DNA from: JALZCH01 sp036387315
Lineage (GTDB): Bacteria > Acidobacteriota > Blastocatellia > Pyrinomonadales > Pyrinomonadaceae
Direction: 5' to 3'
DNA length: 42,305 bases
Assembly (NCBI GenBank): GCA_036387315.1
Contig: DASVTY010000143.1
Coordinates: 1 to 42,305 of the forward strand
A program made the position numbers and the translations under genes. Numbering within the stretch: position 1 is the first letter of the stretch; every line of letters starts with the position of its first letter. Shown piece after piece: positions 1-8,563 of the stretch. The notes beneath the pieces were generated by a model. The model was not told where the DNA came from and searched no databases. It saw only the letters and a list, made by a program, of their open reading frames with translations.

Positions 1-1163
1 TTTTGACCGGAGCGATTCACTTGAAAAGCAACGTTAATCTGCACGTTTCAAAAGACGCGGTTATTAAATTTTCACAGGATACAAAAAAATATCCGCTTGT
101 TTTCTCGCGCTGGGAAGGAATGGAATTGATGAATTATTCGCCGTTCATCTACGCCTTTGAACAGCAAAATATTGCGGTTACGGGCGAAGGAACGCTCGAC
201 GGAAACAGCGATAACGAGCATTGGTGGTTTTGGAAAGGCAACAAACAGCACGGCTGGAAACAAGGTTTGCCGACTCAAAAGCCCGACCGCGACAAGCTTT
301 ATGAAATGGTCGAAAAAGGCGTCGGGGTCGAGCAGCGCATTTTCGGCGAAGGACATTACCTCAGACCGCAGTTCGTTCAGCCCTATCGCTGCAAAAACGT
401 TTTGATCGAAGGCGTCAAAATCATCAACTCGCCGATGTGGGAATTAAATCCCGTGTTGTGCGAAAACGTCACAATCAACAAAGTCTGGATTTCAACGCAC
501 GGACCGAACAACGACGGCTGCGATCCCGAATCGTGCAAAGACGTTTTGATTAAGGATTGTTATTTCGACACGGGCGACGACTGCATCGCCATCAAATCGG
601 GAAGAAACGCCGACGGGCGGCGACTGAAAACGCCGACCGAAAACGTCGTCATCACCGGCTGCACGATGAAGGAAGGACACGGCGGCATCACTATCGGAAG
701 CGAGATTTCCGGCGGCGTACGCAATGTTTTCGCCGAAAATTGCAAACTCGACAGTCCGAATCTCGACCACGCTTTGCGCGTCAAAAACAACGCTTTGCGC
801 GGCGGCATGTTGGAAAACTTCTATTTCCGCAACATCACCGTCGGGCAGGTAGCTCATGCCGTTATCACCATTGATTTCAATTACGAAGAAGGCAAAAAGG
901 GCAATTTTACGCCCGTAATGCGAAATTTCGTGGTGGAAAATCTAAAGAGCGGCAAAAGCAAATACGCGGTTGATGTGCAGGGATTTGAAAACGCGCCGAT
1001 TTACGGTCTGCAAATCAAGGATTCAACGTTTGATAACGTTGCTAACGGCGCGGTTATCGCCAATTTAAAAGATACAGAACTTGAAAACGTTCGCATCAAC
1101 GGCAAAATTGTCGAAAACCTGAGCGAAATCGCCGTAAAGATTGAGCCTCGAAAAAACAGTTAA
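1..1163 (+). CDS. Polygalacturonase, glycoside hydrolase family 28 (5' end outside window)
   Basis: Hydrolyses alpha-1,4 links between galacturonate residues in pectin. The visible 386 residues form a right-handed beta-helix type sequence carrying all GH28 signatures in order: NNDG (507-518), GDD (573-581), GHGG (675-686) and RVK (777-785). The first two supply the catalytic aspartates and the others the active-site His and the Arg/Lys that bind the uronate. The reading frame is open to the window edge and the first visible residues already match the family interior, so the start and any signal peptide lie upstream. It is the first visible gene of an exported pectin-degradation operon; the next gene starts 15 bp downstream. 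Whether it acts endo or exo cannot be told from this sequence. Confidence 0.93.
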   Translation, partial: LTGAIHLKSNVNLHVSKDAVIKFSQDTKKYPLVFSRWEGMELMNYSPFIYAFEQQNIAVTGEGTLDGNSDNEHWWFWKGNKQHGWKQGLPTQKPDRDKLYEMVEKGVGVEQRIFGEGHYLRPQFVQPYRCKNVLIEGVKIINSPMWELNPVLCENVTINKVWISTHGPNNDGCDPESCKDVLIKDCYFDTGDDCIAIKSGRNADGRRLKTPTENVVITGCTMKEGHGGITIGSEISGGVRNVFAENCKLDSPNLDHALRVKNNALRGGMLENFYFRNITVGQVAHAVITIDFNYEEGKKGNFTPVMRNFVVENLKSGKSKYAVDVQGFENAPIYGLQIKDSTFDNVANGAVIANLKDTELENVRINGKIVENLSEIAVKIEPRKNS

Positions 1164-1178
1164 AACAAAGAATTGGAA

Positions 1179-2510
1179 ATGTCTGAATCGAAAAATATAA
1201 ATCGTCGTGATTTTGTCAAAGCTGCGAGCCTGACAGCCGCATCGGTCTTGTTGTCTAATCCTTCCTCCGTTTTGGCGCAGACAAACAAAAAACGTCGTTA
1301 CGCGATTGTCGGAACGGGACATCGCGCGACCGGCATGTGGGGTAAGGATTTAGCCCAAAAATACTCGGAAAATGTTGAGTTTGTCGGGCTGTGCGACAAA
1401 AACGGGAAAAGAGTCGAAGCGGGAAAACAGCTTATCGGTGCGGATTGCCCGACTTTTACGAATTTCGACGAAATGTGCGCCAAAGTTAAACCTGATCTTT
1501 TGATGGTGACGACTGTTGATTCAACGCACGTCGAATTTATCACCAAAGCTCTCGCCAAAGGCATTGACGTTATCACCGAAAAGCCGATGGTAACGGACGA
1601 AAAGCAGTGTCAAGCGGTTCTCGATGCAGAGAAAAAACACAAGCGCAAAATCACGGTCGCTTTTAATTATCGTTACGCGCCGAAACATCAAAAAATCAAG
1701 GAAATCATTCAGGCGGGTGAAATCGGCGAAATCACGTCGGTTGATTTTAGCTGGTATCTCGACACGGCTCACGGCGCTGATTATTTTCGCCGCTGGCACG
1801 GTTTTAAATCAAAAGGCGGCAGTCTGTGGGTTCACAAAGCGACGCATCATTTTGATTTGATTAATTGGTGGCTTGGCGCAGACCCCGTAGAAGTTTCGGC
1901 TTACGGCGATTTGAATGTTTACGGGAAAAACAGTCCGTTTCGTTACACGAATTGCCGACCTTGCCCGCACAAAACGAAATGTCCGTTTTATTGGGATATG
2001 ACCAAAAACGAGCGTTTGATGAAGCTCTACGCCGAGTGCGAGACGGAGGACGGATATTTGCGCGACGCTTGCGTTTTCCGCGAAAACATTGACATTTACG
2101 ACACGATGTCGGCGATTGTGAAATATTCAAACGGCGTCAATATGAATTATTCGCTCAACGCTCACGAGCCGATTGAAGGTTATCGGCTGGCGTTTAACGG
2201 CACGCGCGGTCGGCTGGAAGTGCGCGATTACGAGCGCCAGCCGTGGAAGGTCGAAGAAAAGAGCGAAGCCTTTTTGATTAAAAATTTCACCGACAAACGC
2301 GAAAAAGTAGATATGCCGCAGATTGAAGGCGGGCACGCGGGCGGCGACGACCGCTTGCGCGACGTGATTTTTAAAGGCGCGAAAGTGCCGGATTATCTGC
2401 GCTTGCCGGATTCGCGCGCGGGCGCGATGTCCACTCTGACCGGAGTTGCGGCTCGAACGAGCGTCGAACAGAAACGCCCGGTTAAAATCTCGGAACTGAT
2501 TCGGTTGTAA
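1179..2510 (+). CDS. Gfo/Idh/MocA family oxidoreductase with Tat signal
   Basis: NAD(P)-dependent oxidoreductase fold. A twin-arginine signal (RRDFVKAAS) followed by a hydrophobic stretch ending near VLAQ predicts export of the folded, cofactor-loaded protein. The Rossmann motif (VGTGHRATG) follows, then the EKP motif of the family, then the C-terminal alpha/beta domain with a KATHHFD segment. An unusual cysteine group (C259, C262, C268, plus C287 and C298) interrupts the C-terminal domain and could bind a metal. I chose the ATG at 1179 over an in-frame TTG at 1173. It lies between the polygalacturonase and the acetylesterase in the same operon, so a pectin-derived sugar is the likely substrate; that is inference. 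Confidence 0.85.
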   Translation: MSESKNINRRDFVKAASLTAASVLLSNPSSVLAQTNKKRRYAIVGTGHRATGMWGKDLAQKYSENVEFVGLCDKNGKRVEAGKQLIGADCPTFTNFDEMCAKVKPDLLMVTTVDSTHVEFITKALAKGIDVITEKPMVTDEKQCQAVLDAEKKHKRKITVAFNYRYAPKHQKIKEIIQAGEIGEITSVDFSWYLDTAHGADYFRRWHGFKSKGGSLWVHKATHHFDLINWWLGADPVEVSAYGDLNVYGKNSPFRYTNCRPCPHKTKCPFYWDMTKNERLMKLYAECETEDGYLRDACVFRENIDIYDTMSAIVKYSNGVNMNYSLNAHEPIEGYRLAFNGTRGRLEVRDYERQPWKVEEKSEAFLIKNFTDKREKVDMPQIEGGHAGGDDRLRDVIFKGAKVPDYLRLPDSRAGAMSTLTGVAARTSVEQKRPVKISELIRL

Positions 2511-2514
2511 ATCT

Positions 2515-3258
2515 ATGAAATTATTCGGAATTTTAAGTCTAATTTTCGTTTTAAATGCTTTCGCTTTCGCGCAAAAGCAGCCGATCACGGTTTATCTCGC
2601 GGGCGATTCGACGATGGCTGGGAAAAAGCCGGAAAAACGACCGGAAACCGGCTGGGGCGAAATGCTGCAAGCATATTTTGACGCGGAAAAAGTCAAAATC
2701 GAAAATCACGCCCAAAACGGCAGAAGCACGCGCACTTTTATCAGCGAAAATCGGTGGCAAACAATCGTTGATAAATTGAAAAAGGGCGATTACGTTTTTA
2801 TTCAATTCGGACATAACGACCAGTCGAAGGAAAAAGTTGACCGCTATACGCCGCCCGAAGATTACCGGAAAAATCTGATTAAATTTATCGAAGAAGTCAG
2901 AGCGAAAAACGCAAATCCGGTTTTGCTGACGCCCGTAATGCGCCGCAAATTCGACGCCGAAGGAAAATTCGTTGATCAGCATGGAGTTTATCCGGGAATC
3001 GTGCGCGAGGTGGCGCGAGAGTACAAAACGCCGCTGATTGATATGCACCGGACGAGCGAAAAAGTTCTCGTCAGCTACGGAGTTGAAGAATCGAAAAAAC
3101 TGTTTCTGCAATTACAGGCGGGCGAAAATCCGAACTACCCGAACGGCGTCAATGATAATACGCATTTCAACCCGCGAGGCGCGGAAGAAATGGTGAAATT
3201 GGTGGTTGAAGGAATTAAAGAACAAAAAATCGGTTTGCGAAAATATTTGAAAAAGTAA
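2515..3258 (+). CDS. Rhamnogalacturonan acetylesterase (SGNH hydrolase, CE12-like)
   Basis: Removes acetyl groups from rhamnogalacturonan so that lyases and hydrolases can reach the backbone. A signal peptide (MKLFGILSLIFVLNAFAFAQ) marks it as exported. The SGNH blocks are complete: GDSTMAG with the nucleophilic Ser, a Gly block (NGRSTRTF), GHND with the oxyanion Asn, and DNTHFN with the catalytic Asp and His near the C-terminus. At 247 residues it has the usual family length. The gene starts 4 bp after the oxidoreductase and ends 2 bp before the GH105 gene, so the three are almost surely co-transcribed. Confidence 0.92.
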   Translation: MKLFGILSLIFVLNAFAFAQKQPITVYLAGDSTMAGKKPEKRPETGWGEMLQAYFDAEKVKIENHAQNGRSTRTFISENRWQTIVDKLKKGDYVFIQFGHNDQSKEKVDRYTPPEDYRKNLIKFIEEVRAKNANPVLLTPVMRRKFDAEGKFVDQHGVYPGIVREVAREYKTPLIDMHRTSEKVLVSYGVEESKKLFLQLQAGENPNYPNGVNDNTHFNPRGAEEMVKLVVEGIKEQKIGLRKYLKK

Positions 3259-3260
3259 TT

Positions 3261-5153
3261 ATGAAAATCATTTCTAGCTTCTTTCTTTTGTTGTTGATTT
3301 CGGCGGTTTTCGTTCAAGCCCAGACCAAACCGATTTCCGAGCGTTTGACAGACACTTTGATGAATAGAATCTGGACGGACGACAAAACTCCTCCGGGGAT
3401 TCCCGCAAAGTGGAATTATGAACAGGGCGTTCAGTTAAAAGCCGTCGAGAACGTGTGGTATGCAACGGGCGATCCGAAATATTTTAATTTCATTAAAACG
3501 GGAATGGATTATTGGCTTCAGCCTGACGGAACGATTAAAGGTTATGAAATCGAGGAATACAACATTGACCATGTTACGCCCGGACGCGCGATGCTGACGC
3601 TTTATCGCGTCACAAACGATCAAAAATATAAAAAAGCGGTCGAATTATTGCGGTCACAGCTCAAAACTCAGCCGCGCACGAAGGAAGGCGGTTTCTGGCA
3701 CAAGAAAATTTATCCAAATCAGATGTGGCTCGACGGGCTTTATATGGGCGAGCCTTTTTACGCCGAGTATTCGCAAGTTTTCGGCGAAGACAACTGGAAT
3801 GACATAGCTAATCAATTCGTCTGGATGGAAAAACACGCCCGCGATCCGCGCACGGGATTGCTTTATCACGGGTGGGACGAATCAAAAGAGCAAAAATGGG
3901 CGAATAAAGAAACCGGATTGAGTCCGCACGTTTGGGGACGCGCGATGGGCTGGTACGCGATAGCGCTGGTTGACGTCTTGGATTATTTCCCGAAAAACCA
4001 CCCGCGCCGCGCCGAACTCGTAGCGATTTTAAACCGTGAAGCCGAAGCGATTACGAAATATCAGGACAAAGACGGTCTTTGGTGGGACATCGTTGATTTG
4101 CAGGGAAAAGAGAAAAATTATCACGAATCCTCAGCTTCGGCGATGTTTGTCTATTCTCTGGCAAAAGGCGTTCGGCAGGGAAATCTGCCCGAAAAATATT
4201 TACAGACGGCAAACAAAGGCTGGGCTGGAATTAAGAAGGAATTTATCAAGGAAACCGCAGACGGAAATCTCGATTGGGAAGGAACGGTTTCGGTTTCAGG
4301 TCTTGGCGGAAAACCGTATCGCGACGGCAGTTACGATTATTATATGAGCGAAAAGCTCCGCACGAACGATGCGAAAGGCTTAGGTCCGGCGGTAATGGCT
4401 GCGATTGAAATGGAAAACCTCGAACGCGGCAGAATCGGCGCGGGCAAAGTCGTAATGCTGGATGATTATTTCAATCATGAAGTCCGCAAAGACGGCTCGG
4501 TTTGGCATTACAAATGGAACGAAAAAAATCATCCGGGTTATTACGCCTGGGGCAAGCAGTTTGAATCTTACGGCGCATCACTCGACACGCTTTCTGCCGC
4601 ACCGACAGCGGCAAATCTAAAAAACGCGAGCGTTTACATCATTGTTGACCCGGACACGGAAAAAGAAACCGAAAAGCCTAATTTTATTTCACCGACGGAT
4701 GCGAAAAACATCGCCGATTGGGTGAAATCGGGCGGCGTGCTGGTTTTGATGGGAAATGATTTCGGCAACGCCGAGTTTGATAATTGGAATAATCTCGCAC
4801 GACAGTTCAGCGTCGAATTTAACAAGGACAGCAAGCTGCGAGTCCAAAACGATCAATACGAGCAAGGCAGAGTCATTGTCGCGGAAGGAAATCCGATTTT
4901 TAAAAGCGCGCGCGAGCTTTATTTGAAAGAAATCTCGACGCTGACGCTTTCCGGCAACGCGAAACCGATTCTCGAATGGAACGGCGATAAAGTTATGGCG
5001 GTTTCAAAACACGGCAAAGGAACGGTTTTCGCGCTCGGCGATCCCTGGCTTTACAACGAATATGTTGACGGGCGCAAAATGAACGGATTGTTTCAAAATC
5101 ATCAGGCGGCGCGCGAATTAAGCGCGTGGCTGTTAAATCAAGCAAAAAAATAA
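3261..5153 (+). CDS. GH105 unsaturated rhamnogalacturonyl hydrolase with extra C-terminal domain
   Basis: Releases the unsaturated uronic acid from the non-reducing end of pectin lyase products. A signal peptide (cleavage near VFVQAQ) is followed by an (alpha/alpha)6-barrel domain over roughly residues 25-385, with the MWLDGLYMGEPF motif carrying the likely catalytic Asp158 and a HESSASAMF segment. The remaining ~240 residues form a second domain resembling a glutamine-amidotransferase-like or DUF4350-type fold (GGVLVLMGNDFGN, FALGDPWLYNEY). At 630 residues it is much longer than single-domain GH105 enzymes. It is the last gene of the exported operon and is followed by a terminator. Confidence 0.9.
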   Translation: MKIISSFFLLLLISAVFVQAQTKPISERLTDTLMNRIWTDDKTPPGIPAKWNYEQGVQLKAVENVWYATGDPKYFNFIKTGMDYWLQPDGTIKGYEIEEYNIDHVTPGRAMLTLYRVTNDQKYKKAVELLRSQLKTQPRTKEGGFWHKKIYPNQMWLDGLYMGEPFYAEYSQVFGEDNWNDIANQFVWMEKHARDPRTGLLYHGWDESKEQKWANKETGLSPHVWGRAMGWYAIALVDVLDYFPKNHPRRAELVAILNREAEAITKYQDKDGLWWDIVDLQGKEKNYHESSASAMFVYSLAKGVRQGNLPEKYLQTANKGWAGIKKEFIKETADGNLDWEGTVSVSGLGGKPYRDGSYDYYMSEKLRTNDAKGLGPAVMAAIEMENLERGRIGAGKVVMLDDYFNHEVRKDGSVWHYKWNEKNHPGYYAWGKQFESYGASLDTLSAAPTAANLKNASVYIIVDPDTEKETEKPNFISPTDAKNIADWVKSGGVLVLMGNDFGNAEFDNWNNLARQFSVEFNKDSKLRVQNDQYEQGRVIVAEGNPIFKSARELYLKEISTLTLSGNAKPILEWNGDKVMAVSKHGKGTVFALGDPWLYNEYVDGRKMNGLFQNHQAARELSAWLLNQAKK

Positions 5154-5174
5154 ACTTTAAAGCCGGAAAACCGG

Positions 5175-5197
5175 AAAGCCTGAAAAATCAGGCTTTT
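5175..5197 (+). terminator. Rho-independent terminator of the pectinase operon
   Basis: A 9-bp stem (AAAGCCTGA / TCAGGCTTT) closes a four-base A loop, with TTTTG at the 3' side. A smaller CCGG-AAAA-CCGG hairpin lies just upstream at 5163-5174. It falls 21 bp after the GH105 stop codon. Confidence 0.75.
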
Positions 5198-5243
5198 GTC
5201 CGGGCATCTTTCGCGTGTTTGGCGGTTAATCGGAATTTGAATT

Positions 5244-5768
5244 ATGAAAAATTATAAACGCATCATCGGCGCGTTGATTTTGACCGGCATTTTATCTTTT
5301 GTTTCCTCCGCTCAAGTGCGCCAGCCGGCAACCCCGATTCGCCCGTTTATCGTAAAAACGGCGCAATCGCTTGCGGATTTGGAAAAATCTTTGCGAAACG
5401 AAAACAAAACGGAAGATTTAACCGGCGGAGAAGGCACGCAATTGCGCGTCGCGGTGCAGCACGACAAAAAACGAGACACGTCGGAAGCCGAATCGCACGA
5501 TGATTCCGACGACGTTTATTACGTTCTTGAAGGCTCGGCGCAATTGACGCTCGGCGGAAAATTGGAAAATCCGCGCGAAGCTTCAACGGGCGAATGGCGC
5601 GCGGGGCGCATTGTCGGCGGGCAGACATTTGAAATCAAAAAAGGCGATTTGATCGTCGTCCCGCGCGGCACGCCGCATCACCGGGTTAATTCTCGCGGAA
5701 AAGAATTTTCTTTGATTTTAATCAAGATTTTCGCCGAACCGCTCCCCGCCGCGAACAAGAAACCTTAA
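5244..5768 (+). CDS. Exported cupin-domain protein
   Basis: A 174-residue protein with a signal peptide (hydrophobic run ending near FVSSAQ) and one cupin fold. The first cupin motif is degenerate (SHDDSDDVYYVLEG) and the second reads GDLIVVPRGTPHHRV, so metal could be held by a few His and Asp residues. Its place between the pectinase operon and the GntR regulator suggests a periplasmic role with uronates, but the substrate is unknown. It begins 46 bp after the terminator and may have its own promoter. Confidence 0.75.
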   Translation: MKNYKRIIGALILTGILSFVSSAQVRQPATPIRPFIVKTAQSLADLEKSLRNENKTEDLTGGEGTQLRVAVQHDKKRDTSEAESHDDSDDVYYVLEGSAQLTLGGKLENPREASTGEWRAGRIVGGQTFEIKKGDLIVVPRGTPHHRVNSRGKEFSLILIKIFAEPLPAANKKP

Positions 5769-5817
5769 TTTCTGTGACTAAACGGGCGAAAAATAAAAAA
5801 ACGAATTTCGGCAAATC

Positions 5818-5846
5818 TTGAATTGAGCAAACGGCTGCCGTATCTT
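5818..5846 (+). promoter_or_regulatory. Candidate sigma-70 promoter for the GntR regulator
   Basis: TTGAAT and TATCTT are separated by 17 bp, and the start codon of the regulator lies 39 bp downstream of the -10. Only sequence match supports this. Confidence 0.35.
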
Positions 5847-5885
5847 TAAGATTGATCCTGACTTTTCAAAAACTGCTCAAACGAA

Positions 5886-6689
5886 ATGTCCGAAACAAAC
5901 ATATTTAAATTTATCGAAGGCGAGCGACACGGCACGACCAGCGAAGAAGTCGTGCAGCAATTGCGCGAAATGATTCACAGAGGCGAGCTGCGACCGGGCG
6001 ACCGCCTTCCGCCGGAACGAGATTTAGCGAAGCTTTTGGGAGTTTCGCGTCCGACTCTGCGCGCCGGAATCCGCACTTTGGCTGCCGTCGGCATTTTGCA
6101 ATCGCGTCAGGGCGCGGGAACTTTTGTCGTCGAAGCCGATATTTCACCGGCGCTCGACGCCAATCCTTTGCGGATGATGGCGTCTCTGCACGGTTTTTCA
6201 AACGAAGAAATGTTTGAAGCCAGAATCGCGCTCGAAATGGCGATTGCCGGACTCGCCGCAGAACGCGCCACGGGCGATCAATTGGCTGCAATGAGTGAAG
6301 AAGTCGCCGAAATGTTTGCCGCGCTCAACGAGCCGGAAGAATATCTCGTCCACGATATGCGTTTTCACCAAACGATTGCCGCCGCTTCAGGTAATCGCAT
6401 TTTGACCGCGCTGATGAATATGGTGGCGACGATTTTGTTTGAAACGCGCAGCAAAACCGTGCATCGCGCTTTGGATTTAAAAGAATCTGCCGATATGCAC
6501 CGCCAAATTTACCGCTGCATTCGAGACCGCAACCCGGAATCCGCCCGCGACGCAATGCGCGAGCATCTTTTACACACGAAAAAGGCGCAGGAATCGGAGC
6601 TGATGAATCATCCGTCGGAAAATGAAAACAACTCAAATGGCGATGGAACAAAGGCGAAGGTCATCAAAAAGCTAAACAAAGAAAAATAA
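5886..6689 (+). CDS. GntR-family transcriptional regulator, FadR/FCD subfamily
   Basis: DNA-binding regulator typical of hexuronate pathways (UxuR/ExuR/LldR type). The winged helix-turn-helix spans about residues 17-82 (PPERDLAKLLGVSRPTLR). The FCD ligand domain follows, with the metal/ligand residues Asp and His in VHDMRFHQTIAAASGN and two later His in the MHRQI and MREHL segments. The last ~25 residues are a polar Lys/Asn-rich tail. FCD members often bind sugar acids and leave DNA when the ligand is present. It probably controls the divergent uronate operons, where two TNGTNNNACNA operators lie; no such site is visible at its own promoter. Confidence 0.9.
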   Translation: MSETNIFKFIEGERHGTTSEEVVQQLREMIHRGELRPGDRLPPERDLAKLLGVSRPTLRAGIRTLAAVGILQSRQGAGTFVVEADISPALDANPLRMMASLHGFSNEEMFEARIALEMAIAGLAAERATGDQLAAMSEEVAEMFAALNEPEEYLVHDMRFHQTIAAASGNRILTALMNMVATILFETRSKTVHRALDLKESADMHRQIYRCIRDRNPESARDAMREHLLHTKKAQESELMNHPSENENNSNGDGTKAKVIKKLNKEK

Positions 6690-6712
6690 AAGCCATTTCA
6701 AAAATAATCAAT

Positions 6713-6814
6713 CTTTGCGCTCTTTGCGTGAGTCTTTGCGACCTTTGCGGTTAAATTTTCCAGATTAAAAACGAAACCGCGAAGAACGCAAAGGTAAGCG
6801 CAAAGAGCGCAAAG
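6713..6814. repeat. Tandem-unit hairpin H1 (CTTTGCG units)
   Basis: Two 40-base arms (6713-6752 and 6775-6814) form an imperfect inverted repeat around a 22-base loop; the outer 16 bases pair perfectly. Each arm contains several copies of CTTTGCG or its complement. T7 follows the right arm, so it could also end transcription of the regulator gene. It lies in the 294-bp gap between the regulator and the peptidase. Confidence 0.85.
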
Positions 6815-6911
6815 TTTTTTTAGCTGGCTTTTAGTAAATTTTAAAATTTGTAACAATCACATCGTCTTTGCAGTTGTTTTTCCTCATTTAGACGCCGTAG
6901 AGAAAAAACGG

Positions 6912-6940
6912 TTGAGACAAATCGTTTGACCGGGTTAAGA
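6912..6940 (+). promoter_or_regulatory. Candidate sigma-70 promoter for the Xaa-Pro peptidase
   Basis: TTGAGA and TTAAGA are separated by 17 bp, 44 bp before the start codon and downstream of hairpin H1. Confidence 0.4.
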
Positions 6941-6983
6941 TGCTGTCAAATTTCCTTGAAGAGTTAAAGGCAAAACCCGAACG

Positions 6984-8444
6984 ATGAAAAACTTTCAAAT
7001 TTTGACGCTCGCCGTGTGGCTCGTTCTGCTCTCTTTTTCGTCAATCAAAGCGCAGGAAGACATTCCGCTTTTCACAACCGATTTTCCGCCGCAGGAATTT
7101 GCCGAGCGCCGTGCAAAAATTTTTGCTCAGCTCGGCGAAAGCGGCGTTGCTGTTTTGCAGGGCGCGCCGAGTCCTGCCGGTTATGTGCGCTTTCGTCAAT
7201 CAAACGAATTTTATTACCTCTCAGGCATCGAAGTGCCGCACGCTTATTTGGTGCTCGACGGCGCTCAGCGCACGGCAACTCTTTTTCTTCCGCACCGCAA
7301 CGAAGGGCGCGAGCGTAGCGAAGGAAAGCTGCTTTCAGCCGAAGATGCGGAAACGGTCAAACAGCTTTCCGGCATTAACGCCGTTCTCGGCGTCGAAATG
7401 CTTTCCGAACATTTATCGCGTTACGCTCGCGGAAATCGGACAATTTACACTCCGTTTAGCCCGTCCGAAGGCTTCGCTATGAGCCGCGATCTGGCAGTTC
7501 GCGCTGTTGCGGACAGCACGACGGATGCTTGGGACGGAAGCGTCTCGCGCGAAAGTCGTTTTATCGAATTGCTCCGCTCGCGTTATCCGCAGCTTGAAAT
7601 CAAGGATTTAACGCCGACGCTCGACAAAATGCGTTTGATCAAAAGCCCCCGTGAAATTGCTCTGATTACAAAAGCGACCAGGCTTTCCGGTTTGGCGCTG
7701 ATGGAAGCGATGCGTTCGACTGTGCCCGGAATTACGGAATACGAATTGGACGCGATGGCGAAATACGTTTATTACCGCAATGGCGCGCAGGGCGACGCTT
7801 ATTATTCGCTCGTCGCGTCGGGACGAAACGCCTGGTATCCACATTACAACACCGGAAAGCGCGTGATGAAGGACGGCGATTTTCTCTTGATGGATTATGC
7901 GCCGGATGTCGGCTATTACATGTCGGATGTGACGAGAATGATGCCGGTTAACGGCAGATTCAACAATTGGCAGCGCGAGTTGTACGGCTTTTATCTCGAT
8001 TGCTACAACTCTATTTTGAAAAACATCAAGCCCGGTTTGACGGCTCAGGCTATCAAACGAGCGGCGGCAGGTGAAATGAAACAAACGCTGGCGCGCTCAA
8101 AGTTTTCCAAACCGATTTACGAAAAAGCCGCCCGCGAATTTGTCGAGAGCTACGAGCGTTCGGCAAACAATGCTCGCTCGATGCTCGGTCACTGGGTCGG
8201 AATGGCGACGCACGATGTCGGCGGTTACGACGGCGGCGCTTTGCAGCCGGGAATGGTTTTTACGATTGAACCGGCGCTGCGCGTCCCGGAAGAAAAAATC
8301 TACGTTCGACTCGAAGACGTGATTGTTATCACGCACAAAGGCGCTGATATTTTGACGACTTTTGTGCCTTCGGATATTGACGCAATCGAGAAATTAATGC
8401 GCGACGAAGGAATGCTTCAGAAATATCCGCGAGACAATAAATAA
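6984..8444 (+). CDS. Exported Xaa-Pro aminopeptidase (M24B, PepP type)
   Basis: Removes an N-terminal residue next to proline. A signal peptide (ending near SFSSIKAQ) precedes an N-terminal creatinase-like domain (about residues 30-200) and the pita-bread catalytic domain. All five di-metal ligands are recognisable: two Asp in MDYAPDVGYYMSDVTRM, His in GHWVGMATHDVGG, Glu in FTIEPAL and Glu in RLEDVIV. At 486 residues it has normal length. It faces the uronate transport operon across a shared terminator. Its place here is probably incidental to pectin use. Confidence 0.9.
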   Translation: MKNFQILTLAVWLVLLSFSSIKAQEDIPLFTTDFPPQEFAERRAKIFAQLGESGVAVLQGAPSPAGYVRFRQSNEFYYLSGIEVPHAYLVLDGAQRTATLFLPHRNEGRERSEGKLLSAEDAETVKQLSGINAVLGVEMLSEHLSRYARGNRTIYTPFSPSEGFAMSRDLAVRAVADSTTDAWDGSVSRESRFIELLRSRYPQLEIKDLTPTLDKMRLIKSPREIALITKATRLSGLALMEAMRSTVPGITEYELDAMAKYVYYRNGAQGDAYYSLVASGRNAWYPHYNTGKRVMKDGDFLLMDYAPDVGYYMSDVTRMMPVNGRFNNWQRELYGFYLDCYNSILKNIKPGLTAQAIKRAAAGEMKQTLARSKFSKPIYEKAAREFVESYERSANNARSMLGHWVGMATHDVGGYDGGALQPGMVFTIEPALRVPEEKIYVRLEDVIVITHKGADILTTFVPSDIDAIEKLMRDEGMLQKYPRDNK

Positions 8445-8488
8445 TGCCCGGAGCAAACTTTCTATAAGCGCTTGCACAAAAACAGAAA

Positions 8489-8547
8489 CCGCACGTTAGC
8501 AAAGACGGATTTACTCGATTAATAATTGCGCTTTTGCTATCGTGCGG
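8489..8547. terminator. Possible bidirectional terminator between convergent genes
   Basis: Arms 8489-8503 and 8533-8547 pair over 15 positions with one mismatch around a 29-base loop, in the gap between the convergent peptidase and transporter genes. There is no long T-run, so the call is moderate. Confidence 0.45.
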
Positions 8548-8563
8548 GCTTCGGGTCTAAATT

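Noticed and set aside
492..857. Long minus-strand open frame opposite the polygalacturonase
   Set aside because: It mirrors the coding frame of a clear GH28 gene, has no recognisable domain and no ribosome site. Similar antisense frames occur opposite most genes here and arise from codon bias.
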